Shown here: in pieces, positions 6,600 through 11,952 of the stretch
Layout: the number at the start of each line of letters is the position of its first letter
How positions within the stretch are numbered: position 1 is the stretch's first letter
NCBI GenBank assembly: GCA_031431235.1
Contig: JANPDA010000309.1
Location: 1-11,952 of the forward strand
Length of the DNA: 11,952 nucleotides
Reading direction: 5' to 3'
Source: JANNSW01 sp031431235
GTDB lineage: Bacteria; Pseudomonadota; Alphaproteobacteria; Rhizobiales; Hyphomicrobiaceae
Notes under the pieces: generated by a model
What the model was told of the DNA's origin: nothing
What the model saw: only the letters and a program-made list of their open reading frames with translations
Database searches by the model: none
Position numbers and translations under genes: made by a program

Positions 6600-7718
6600 T
6601 CAACGGGGGCCCTTCAGAACAATGACCGAAGCAGGCGACCAACTCAGCGTCACCGGAGCCTGTTGCCCGCCGGCGATCGCTGCCAATGCTCGTGTCGATG
6701 GCAGCGCGGCGAGGACGAGCTTGTCGGATCCTTCGACCTTGACGTAGGCGTGGGTGCGGTCGCCCAGATAGGCGAGTTTGCTGACGGTCCCGGCGAGGCC
6801 AGCGGTAGCCGGGCCCGGGTTGCGAGCCTCGACATGGATGCTCTCGGGACGCAAGGCGACCGTGACGGTCTCGCCGGGGCTGAGCTCAGCGGCCGCCGTC
6901 GTTGCCGCTATTGCCCCGAGCCGCTCGGTCTCGATCATCGGCAGTCCCTGCTCCCAACCCAGCATGCGGCCCTCGAAAAAGTTCATGGTGCCAATGAACT
7001 CGGCAACGAAACGGGTCCGCGGCGCGGCATAGAGTTGCTGCGGCGGTCCCACCTCCACGACCTTGCCCGCCGACATCACCGCGATCCGGTCTGACATGGT
7101 GAGCGCCTCCTCCTGGTCGTGGGTCACGAACAGGAAGGTGATGCCGAGCGCCTTCTGCAAATCGCGCAGCTCGATCTGCATGTGCTCGCGCAGCTTCTTG
7201 TCGAGCGCCCCGAGTGGCTCGTCGAGCAGGAGCACCTTCGGCTTCTTGACGAGGGCGCGAGCGAGCGCGACGCGCTGGCGTTGGCCGCCCGAAAGCTCGT
7301 GTGCGGCCCGCTCGCCATAGCCCTCGAGCCGGATCAGCGCCAAGGCCTCGCCGACGCGCTGTGACAGCTGCGCTCGCGACAGGCCGTCCTTGCGCAGGCC
7401 AAAGGCGATGTTCTGGAACACGTTCAGATGCGGGAAGATCGCATAGCTCTGGAAAACCATGTTGACGGGGCGCCGATAAGGTGGAACCGCAGCCATCGGC
7501 TCGCCGTCGATCGAGATCTCGCCCAAGGTCGGGATCTCGAAGCCGCCGAGCATGCGCAACAGCGTGGTCTTGCCGCAACCCGAAGGCCCCAGCAGCGCAA
7601 AGAACTCGCCGCGGCCGACATCGAGGCTCACGTCGTCGACGGCAGCGACCTTGCCGAACAGCTTGGAAACGCCGCTGATCCCGACGAAGCCCTGTTGTGG
7701 CATGCGCCCCACGCTCAT
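6600..7718 (-). CDS. ABC importer ATPase, PotA-like (polyamine/opine/quaternary amine uptake family)
   Basis: This 372-residue cytoplasmic ATPase energises uptake through the two adjacent permeases. The nucleotide-binding domain has all motifs: Walker A GPSGCGKT at 44-51, Q-loop Q90, signature LSGGQ at 142-146, Walker B VLLLDE at 162-167, D-loop GALD and H-loop H200. After about residue 240 comes a TOBE-type regulatory domain with VALRPESIHVEA, as in PotA/FbpC/MalK relatives; YAIFPHLNVFQNIAFGL is typical of the PotA branch. Its ATG overlaps the stop of the second permease gene by 4 nt (ATGA), so translation is coupled. The ATPase does not define substrate. Polyamine, putrescine, 2-aminoethylphosphonate and iron importers share this architecture; the neighbouring enzymes argue for an amine-type carbon source. 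Confidence 0.95.
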   Translation of the reverse strand: MSVGRMPQQGFVGISGVSKLFGKVAAVDDVSLDVGRGEFFALLGPSGCGKTTLLRMLGGFEIPTLGEISIDGEPMAAVPPYRRPVNMVFQSYAIFPHLNVFQNIAFGLRKDGLSRAQLSQRVGEALALIRLEGYGERAAHELSGGQRQRVALARALVKKPKVLLLDEPLGALDKKLREHMQIELRDLQKALGITFLFVTHDQEEALTMSDRIAVMSAGKVVEVGPPQQLYAAPRTRFVAEFIGTMNFFEGRMLGWEQGLPMIETERLGAIAATTAAAELSPGETVTVALRPESIHVEARNPGPATAGLAGTVSKLAYLGDRTHAYVKVEGSDKLVLAALPSTRALAAIAGGQQAPVTLSWSPASVIVLKGPR

Positions 7719-8518
7719 GATCGGGTGCCGCCTTCCTGGCGGCGCAGGCGCTCGGCGATCGCAACGAGGATGAAGGTGCCGATGAGGACCGTCGAGCCCA
7801 GCGCCAGCACCGCAGGGAGCTTGGCGGGGAAGCGCAGCTGGCTGAAAATGTAGAGCGGGAGCGTCGACTTGCTACCGGTCAGGAAGAAGGCGAGCAGGAA
7901 CTCGTCGAAGGAGATCGTGAAAGTCAGCAGCAGGCTCGCGATCACGCCCGGCAGCACGATCGGAAAGGTCACGCGCCAGAAGGTCATCCAGGGCGTCTCG
8001 CCGAGATCGAGTGCTGCTTCCTCCAGGCTCCGGTCGAAGCCATCGAAGCGCGACAGCAGCACGAACAGCGAGAACGGCAGGCAGATCAGGACGTGGCCGA
8101 TCCCGACGGTGTAGAGCGAGAGACCGATGCCGATGCGGTTGAAGCCGATCAGCAGCGCGATGCCGAGGATGATGAAGGGGATCACGAGGGGAAGCGCGAA
8201 CAGGCTGGTCAGCAGCCCCGAGAACGGCAGGCGGCTGCCGGTCAGCGCCTTTGCAGCGCAGAGCCCCATCGCAGTGCTGAGGAAGGCGACGGGAAGCGCG
8301 ACACTGATGCTGTTCGAGAAAGCCGCGTGCATGCCTTCCTGCGCGATCATCTCTCGCCACCATTGCAACGTCAGGCCCTTCATCGGCAGCGCCACATAGA
8401 TCGAATCGTTGAACGAGAAGATCGGCAGCAGCAGCACCGGCAGATAGATGAACACGAGATAGGTGATGGTGTAGCCCTTGAGCCAGGCAACGCCTGCGCT
8501 GGTGCGATCCCTCGTCAT
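7715..8518 (-). CDS. ABC importer permease, PotC-like
   Basis: This 267-residue inner-membrane protein is the second transmembrane subunit of the importer. About six hydrophobic segments are visible, the first around 17-35, others near 70-92, 103-125, 135-157, 188-210 and 236-256. The cytoplasmic EAA loop that docks on the ATPase reads EEAALDLGETPWMTFWRVTF at 166-185, followed by PIVLPGV. NDS near residue 37 and SFDEF near 203 are typical of the PotC branch. The gene overlaps both neighbours by 4 nt (ATGA at 8515-8518 and at 7715-7718). Substrate specificity comes mainly from the binding protein, so the Pot name is a family label only. Confidence 0.94.
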   Translation of the reverse strand: MTRDRTSAGVAWLKGYTITYLVFIYLPVLLLPIFSFNDSIYVALPMKGLTLQWWREMIAQEGMHAAFSNSISVALPVAFLSTAMGLCAAKALTGSRLPFSGLLTSLFALPLVIPFIILGIALLIGFNRIGIGLSLYTVGIGHVLICLPFSLFVLLSRFDGFDRSLEEAALDLGETPWMTFWRVTFPIVLPGVIASLLLTFTISFDEFLLAFFLTGSKSTLPLYIFSQLRFPAKLPAVLALGSTVLIGTFILVAIAERLRRQEGGTRS

Positions 8519-9414
8519 GCGAGTGCCTTCTTGATGCCCTCGAGGCCCAACAGAAACCCACAGACGACGGCAGTGACCACCAGCATCGAGACGACGGAGA
8601 TGGCGGCGCCGAGCGGCCAGTTGTCGAGCTGGCCGAAGGAAAGCTGAATGAGGCTGCCGATCATCAGTCCGTTGGGGCCGCCGACCAGCTTGGGCGTCAC
8701 GTAGTCGCCGACCGTTGGGATGAAGACGAGGAGGAGCGCCGCCACGATGCCCGGCATCGACAAGGGCAGTGTCACGCGCAGGAACGTCATGACGGGCCCC
8801 TCGCCCAGATCCTGGGCCGCCTCGATCAGCGACCGGTCGATTTTCTGCAGCGAGACGAACAGCGGCAGGATGGCAAAAGCCGCCCAGGCGTGCGCCAGCG
8901 TCAGCACCACGGCAAAGGAGTTGTAGAGCAGCGCTTCGAGTGGCTCGGTCGTGAGTCCGAAAAAAATCAGTGCCGAGTTGACGACGCCGTTGAAGCCCAG
9001 GATCAGCTTCCAGGCGAACACACGCAGCAGATAGCTCGTCCAGAATGGCAAGGTGATGATGATCAGCCAGATCATCTTGTTGCCGTGCACGTGGAAGGCG
9101 ATGAAGTAGGCGGCGGGATAGGCCAGCAGGACCGTCAGCGCCGCTACGATCGAGGCGATTCCGATCGAGCGGGCGAGCACAGCCACGTATTGCGGCTTAT
9201 CGAAGAAGGCCTGGTAGTTGGCCAATCCCAGGGTCCAGCTCGCCGGATCGGCCTCCACCATGAGGCTGGTCCCGACCAGCAGAATGACCGGAGCGAGCAG
9301 CACGACGATCAGCAGCACCAGCGCCGGTGCCAGCAGCGCATAGCCGCGCAGCGCGGGACTTGCCCGCCAGGTCCTGGCGAGCCAGCCGGCCCGGATCGTC
9401 ATACTGCCTGTCAC
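8515..9414 (-). CDS. ABC importer permease, PotB-like; first gene of operon, GTG start
   Basis: This 299-residue inner-membrane permease pairs with the PotC-like protein. It has a first membrane segment at about 25-50, further segments near 78-105, 113-135, 163-190, 220-242 and 268-292, and the ATPase-docking EAA loop EAAQDLGEGPVMTFLRVTLP at 198-217. TLPFWTSYLLRVFAW and GDYVTPKLVGG are characteristic of the PotB branch. I chose GTG at 9414: GGGAGG (9421-9426 region) lies 6 nt upstream, whereas the ATG at 9402 has only a weak site, and the longer frame reaching 9969 would run across the promoter and into the divergent regulator gene. It is the first gene of the minus-strand operon, so it defines the regulated 5' end. 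Confidence 0.93.
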   Translation of the reverse strand: MTGSMTIRAGWLARTWRASPALRGYALLAPALVLLIVVLLAPVILLVGTSLMVEADPASWTLGLANYQAFFDKPQYVAVLARSIGIASIVAALTVLLAYPAAYFIAFHVHGNKMIWLIIITLPFWTSYLLRVFAWKLILGFNGVVNSALIFFGLTTEPLEALLYNSFAVVLTLAHAWAAFAILPLFVSLQKIDRSLIEAAQDLGEGPVMTFLRVTLPLSMPGIVAALLLVFIPTVGDYVTPKLVGGPNGLMIGSLIQLSFGQLDNWPLGAAISVVSMLVVTAVVCGFLLGLEGIKKALA

Positions 9415-9420
9415 GCGTCG

Positions 9421-9426
9421 CCTCCC
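9421..9426 (-). promoter_or_regulatory. Ribosome binding site that selects the GTG start of the first permease gene
   Basis: GGGAGG on the minus strand sits 6 nt before GTG 9414, the best ribosome site in this leader. The in-frame ATG 12 nt further down would be too far from it. Confidence 0.7.
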
Positions 9427-9455
9427 GGCCGCCGTATCGTTTGCCGGAGCATCGT

Positions 9456-9483
9456 ATTGTATGTTTGTCATACAAACAAGCAA
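9456..9483 (-). promoter_or_regulatory. Predicted sigma70-type promoter of the importer/catabolic operon
   Basis: On the minus strand TTGCTT (9478-9483) and TACAAT (9456-9461) are separated by 16 nt. The -10 box matches the consensus at five of six positions; the -35 box is weaker. The start of transcription would fall about 35 nt before the GTG of the first permease gene, with the ribosome site in between. The spacer is filled by inverted repeats (next entry). Confidence 0.5.
9457..9478. promoter_or_regulatory. Overlapping inverted repeats, predicted operator of the GntR regulator
   Basis: Two perfect inverted repeats overlap. TTGTATG (9457-9463) pairs with CATACAA (9469-9475) around a 5-nt spacer, and TGTTTGT (9462-9468) pairs with ACAAACA (9472-9478) around CAT. 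Short AT-rich palindromes containing GTAT/ATAC-type half-sites are usual for FCD-class GntR proteins. The element covers the -35/-10 spacer of the minus-strand promoter, so binding should repress the operon. It lies 83 bp before the regulator's own start and may autoregulate it; TTGTCA at 9465-9470 resembles a -35 box for that direction. Confidence 0.6.
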
Positions 9484-9560
9484 TGTGCTAAGGACCGCAT
9501 TGCGCGGTCGCAGGCAAGCGGCTGGGGTTCGAACTCGAAGGCTCGGAGCGACTGGCAGCG

Positions 9561-10343
9561 ATGTCGAAGACACTGAACGACAGCGCCGGCATGGGCGAGA
9601 CGGCGTTCCGCGCCGACCGGATCGAGCGCAAGTCGTTGACGCTGCGAGCGCGCACTGCAGATGCGATTCGCCAGGCGATCGCCGACCATCGGCTTCCCCC
9701 GGGCGCGCATCTGAAGGAGCGCGATCTCTGCGAGATGCTGGGGGTGAGCAGGACCTCCGTGCGCGAGGCGCTGCGGCACCTGGAATCGGAGCTGCTGATC
9801 GAGACCGTTCCTCATCGTGGACCAGTCGTCGTGTCGCTGACCGGGGAGGATGCGCGCGACCTCTACAAGGTCCGCGCCGTGCTCGAGGGCGTGGTCGGCG
9901 AGCAGTTTGCCACGAATGCGAGCGATGAGCAGGTCGCCGAGCTGAGGCGGCTCGCGCGCGCCATGGCAAAGGCCGCGCGCAAAGACGCGCCCCAGGTCAC
10001 GCTCGGGATCATCGCGGATTTCTACCAAGTGTTGTTCGCGGGCTCGAAAAATCGCATCTGTGCCCAGATCATTCAATCTCTCAATACGCGGATCTCGATC
10101 TTCCGCCGTCTATCGCTGGCAAGCAAGGGTCGCCCCAAGGCGATGTTGGCGGAGGTGGAGAGGATCGTGAGCGCTGCCGAGGCTCGTGACCCCGAGGCGC
10201 TCAAGCAGGCTTGCATCCAGCACGTTGAAGGCGCGTGTGCGGCCGTGATGCGGCAGCTGGCTGCAGGAATGGGATTGTCCGGCCAGCAGAAGCCACCGGA
10301 TCGACCCGCAAAGCGTGTCAACACTGGGAGGAAGTCGATATGA
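9561..10343 (+). CDS. GntR-family transcriptional regulator, FCD (FadR-type) class
   Basis: This 260-residue DNA-binding protein is the likely local repressor. The winged helix (about 26-95) has the classical GntR pattern: LRARTADAIRQAIADHRLPPG, LKERDLCEMLGVSRTSVREALRHLE (51-75) and the wing GLL-like segment ending PHRGPVVV. The C-terminal effector domain (about 98-235) begins DARDLYKVRAVLEG, as in FCD proteins. Of the usual FCD metal ligands only H221 (QHVEG) is evident: Y155 and V199 stand where the first two histidines are expected and the Asp four residues before the first is Ile. The effector may therefore bind without metal. The ATG lacks a strong ribosome site. Its stop overlaps the binding-protein start by 4 nt. 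It is divergent from the operon it probably controls. Confidence 0.92.
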   Translation: MSKTLNDSAGMGETAFRADRIERKSLTLRARTADAIRQAIADHRLPPGAHLKERDLCEMLGVSRTSVREALRHLESELLIETVPHRGPVVVSLTGEDARDLYKVRAVLEGVVGEQFATNASDEQVAELRRLARAMAKAARKDAPQVTLGIIADFYQVLFAGSKNRICAQIIQSLNTRISIFRRLSLASKGRPKAMLAEVERIVSAAEARDPEALKQACIQHVEGACAAVMRQLAAGMGLSGQQKPPDRPAKRVNTGRKSI

Positions 10344-11440
10344 GTATCAACGAGCACTTGCCCATCAGCCGGCGGAAGGTCCTGAAGTCGCTTGCCGCAT
10401 TGGGGGTGACGTACGCTGTGATGCCGATCGGGGCGGGCCCGGCTCGGGCTGCCAATGAGGTCCACTACCATACCTGGTCGGGCTACGACGCCAAGGAGCT
10501 GTTCACGGCCTACATCGACAAATACGGTGGCATGCCCGAGGTCAGCCACATCGCGACGGAGGAGGAGAGCTTCACCAAGCTCAAGACCGGCTGGTCGCCC
10601 GACCTGATCCATCCCGGCAACTACAACGTCCGCCGCTTCAAGGATGCGGGCCTGCTCCAGCCATTCGACATCAGCCGCGTGAAGAACTGGGCCGGCCTGA
10701 TCGAGAGCGTCCGCAACGACGATTCTTGTGTCTATGACGGGGTCCAATACATGATTCCGAGCGAGTACGGCAACAGCTCGGTCATCTATCGCACCGATCT
10801 GGTCGACGCCGCCTTCAAGGACAATCCGAGCTGGGGCATCCTGTTCGACGAGAAGTACAAGGGCAAGCTTTCCAACTACGGCACGGCCGCGGCGACCGTG
10901 CAGTGCGCCGCGCTCGTGCTCGGCTACAACAACATCTATGACCTCTCCGACGAGCAGCTGGTCGAGGTCAAGAAGCTCGCAACCAAGCAGCGTGGCCTGT
11001 TGCGGATGTACTGGAACGACGCGACCGAGCTCGAAGGGGCGATGGCCTCGGGCGAGGTCGTTGCCGCCTACGGCTGGAACGCCTCGCTCGTCAACCTGAA
11101 GAAGCAGGGGCTCGCGGTCGAGATGGCGATCCCCAAGGAGCGCATGTTCACCTGGGTTGCCGGGTTCGTGATGCACAAGAGCTGCAAGAACGTCGATGCC
11201 GCCTACGATCTGATCGACGCCTGGACGTCGCCGAAGTCGGGCGCCTGGCTGATGGAGAACTACGGCTACGGCTCGACCAACAAGGAGGCCTACAAGGTCG
11301 CCGATGCCGCCAAGCTGAAGAATCTCGGCATCTCCGATCCCGAGGCCGTCTTGAGCGCGAGCCTCTTCTTCAAGTCGCTCGCGCCTGAGATCGAGAAGAA
11401 GTACCAGGCCCTGTTCGCCGACGTGCAGTCGGGCGGTTGA
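10340..11440 (+). CDS. ABC importer substrate-binding protein, PotD-like, Tat-exported
   Basis: This 366-residue periplasmic protein captures the substrate for the permeases encoded divergently at 9414-7715. The N-terminus has a twin-arginine signal, SRRKVLK at 10-16 (consensus phenylalanine replaced by valine), a hydrophobic stretch and a probable cleavage after ARA at 35-37. The mature part starts NEVHYHTWSGYDAKEL and has aromatic-rich blocks (SEYGNSSVIYR, MYWNDATELEGAMASGEVVAAYGWNAS) typical of the PotD/spermidine-putrescine binding family; such aromatics could form a cation box for an amine. I chose ATG 10340, not the frame start at 10235, because GGGAGGA (10326-10332) lies 7 nt upstream, the signal peptide begins there, and the ATGA overlap with the regulator stop implies coupling. 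The ligand cannot be read from sequence. Confidence 0.93.
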   Translation: MSINEHLPISRRKVLKSLAALGVTYAVMPIGAGPARAANEVHYHTWSGYDAKELFTAYIDKYGGMPEVSHIATEEESFTKLKTGWSPDLIHPGNYNVRRFKDAGLLQPFDISRVKNWAGLIESVRNDDSCVYDGVQYMIPSEYGNSSVIYRTDLVDAAFKDNPSWGILFDEKYKGKLSNYGTAAATVQCAALVLGYNNIYDLSDEQLVEVKKLATKQRGLLRMYWNDATELEGAMASGEVVAAYGWNASLVNLKKQGLAVEMAIPKERMFTWVAGFVMHKSCKNVDAAYDLIDAWTSPKSGAWLMENYGYGSTNKEAYKVADAAKLKNLGISDPEAVLSASLFFKSLAPEIEKKYQALFADVQSGG

Positions 11441-11712
11441 GACGAGGGCACAGGAAGGGAGGGGAGCAAAGGCCCGATCGCTCGCTCCCCTCCTCCAGCC
11501 ACGCCCTCGCCACCCGCTACGACGAGCTCGCCAACGCCTGTCTTGCGCGCCGTCGCGCTGGCTTGCGTACCGGTCTGGCTCGACGGACGACAGGGCCGAG
11601 GCCCGACCAGGCCGCGCGTGCCAAAAGTGGAAGACAGCCCACGGTCATCCGAGATACCCTGATCCCCACCCCTGATCGCTCCCACAAACCGGAACAAAAG
11701 AGGGCGGAGCTT
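11441..11712. other. Intergenic region between binding-protein gene and tRNA-Leu
   Basis: I see no credible gene here. The reading frames crossing it end inside the tRNA and resemble nothing known. It contains the hairpin at 11458-11493 and an 8-bp direct repeat CCCTGATC at 11657-11664 and 11670-11677, upstream of the tRNA, where its promoter should lie. Confidence 0.6.
11458..11493 (+). terminator. Strong hairpin after the binding-protein gene, probable terminator
   Basis: GGAGGGGAGC (11458-11467) is the exact reverse complement of GCTCCCCTCC (11484-11493), with a 16-nt loop. The hairpin begins 18 bp after the binding-protein stop. There is no T-tract, so it may act as a Rho-assisted end or protect the mRNA 3' end rather than as a classical intrinsic terminator. 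Confidence 0.5.
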
Positions 11713-11799
11713 GCGGACGTGGTGGAACCGGTAGACACACAGGACTTAAAATCCTGAGCTGGAGACAGCGTGCGGGTTCGACTCCCGCCGTCCGCACCA
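11713..11799 (+). tRNA. tRNA-Leu (anticodon UAA)
   Basis: The acceptor stem pairs GCGGACG (11713-11719) with CGTCCGC (11789-11795), followed by discriminator A and an encoded CCA (11797-11799). The anticodon stem CAGGA/TCCTG encloses loop CTTAAAA with anticodon TAA at 11747-11749, reading UUA/UUG codons. A long variable arm (GCTG-GAGA-CAGC stem-loop) marks a class II tRNA such as leucine, and the T-arm has GCGGG-TTCGACT-CCCGC. UUA is a rare codon in a genome this GC-rich. No integrase or attachment-site duplication is visible at its 3' end within the window. Confidence 0.97.
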
Positions 11800-11813
11800 C
11801 ATTCTGGTCCGCG

Positions 11814-11952
11814 CTACCCGACCCTTCCCCGCAGCCCCTCCCCGCTCGCCCCGCACACACCCCGGTCCGTGATGAACCCCGTGACGAGGCGCGCGGGCGT
11901 CACGTCGAAGGCGGGGTTCGCCGCCGGGCTGCCCGGCGCGGCGATGTCGACC
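11814..11952 (-). CDS. mtnA: S-methyl-5-thioribose-1-phosphate isomerase, C-terminal end only
   Basis: I translated the last 45 codons on the minus strand, from the window edge to TAG at 11814-11816. The segment reads VDIAAPGSPAANPAFDVTPA and then RLVTGFITDRGVC before a short divergent tail ASGEGLRGRVG. NPAFDVTPxRLVTGxITxRGV is the hallmark C-terminal block of MtnA, which isomerises methylthioribose-1-phosphate to methylthioribulose-1-phosphate in the methionine salvage pathway (related to the eIF2B alpha family). The rest lies to the right of the window. The stop is only 14 bp from the 3' end of the convergent tRNA-Leu, leaving no room for a conventional terminator between them. Confidence 0.9.
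   Translation of the reverse strand, partial: VDIAAPGSPAANPAFDVTPARLVTGFITDRGVCGASGEGLRGRVG

Noticed and set aside
8515..9969. A 484-residue version of the first permease starting at 9969
   Set aside because: It would read through the promoter and antisense to the regulator gene; the extra N-terminal part is low-complexity arginine/serine-rich sequence without homology, while GTG 9414 has a strong ribosome site.
6600..11440. Firm assignment as spermidine/putrescine transporter PotABCD
   Set aside because: The Pot labels describe the transporter family only. Relatives carry opines, phosphonates, iron and other amines, and the associated enzymes are not polyamine-degrading.
11437..11757. Small open frame between the binding-protein gene and the tRNA
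   Set aside because: It overlaps the hairpin and runs into the tRNA anticodon region, has no recognisable domain and no ribosome site that stands out.
11713..11799. tRNA-Leu as an integration site for a genomic island
   Set aside because: No integrase gene and no duplicated tRNA 3' end are seen in the window, and mtnA, a housekeeping gene, follows immediately.
3563..11952. Link between a DmdA-like demethylation route and mtnA (sulfur salvage)
   Set aside because: mtnA lies beyond a hairpin and a tRNA gene on the far side of the divergent binding-protein gene, so proximity is probably accidental; the crotonase also looks CaiD-like rather than like the DMSP-pathway hydratase.

Overview
The window is a GC-rich, densely coded piece of a bacterial chromosome. 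The protein types (a PrtD-like type I secretion ATPase, a FadR-type GntR regulator beside a Pot-like ABC importer, carnitine-type catabolic enzymes), the strong GGAGG ribosome binding sites and the codon bias fit an alphaproteobacterium, probably Hyphomicrobiales or Rhodospirillales. No phage, transposon or CRISPR is visible.

Layout. (1) 1-1345, minus: N-terminal 448 residues of a type I secretion ABC transporter, cut by the window edge. (2) 1346-1762: a 417-bp divergent intergenic region with a 28-bp near-perfect palindrome (1479-1506) and an AT-rich near-palindrome (1592-1609). (3) 1763-3346, plus: a formylglycine-dependent hydrolase that resembles phosphonate monoester hydrolases more than classical sulfatases. 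(4) 3366-3531, minus: a 3'-truncated glyoxalase-superfamily gene, probably a remnant at a rearrangement junction. (5) 9414 down to 3563, minus: six tightly packed genes, in transcription order two ABC permeases, an ABC ATPase, a CaiD-like crotonase, an L-carnitine-dehydrogenase-like enzyme and a GcvT-fold (folate-type) protein. Most junctions are 4-nt overlaps. (6) 9561-11440, plus: a GntR/FCD regulator translationally coupled to the Tat-exported binding protein of the same importer. (7) 11713-11799: tRNA-Leu(UAA). (8) 11814-11952, minus: C-terminal end of mtnA (methylthioribose-1-phosphate isomerase).

Blocks 5 and 6 form one system. The divergent 146-bp promoter region (9415-9560) carries overlapping inverted repeats inside the predicted core promoter of the minus-strand operon, the expected place for repression by the GntR protein. 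The importer (binding protein, two permeases, ATPase) would bring in a small, probably cationic, compound. The crotonase and dehydrogenase would hydrate and oxidise a carnitine- or butyrobetaine-like chain, and the GcvT-fold protein could move a methyl group to tetrahydrofolate. The substrate cannot be read from sequence. The CoA-transferase or ligase and the thiolase or beta-keto acid cleavage enzyme that known carnitine routes need are absent from the window, so this is a candidate variant pathway rather than a confirmed one.
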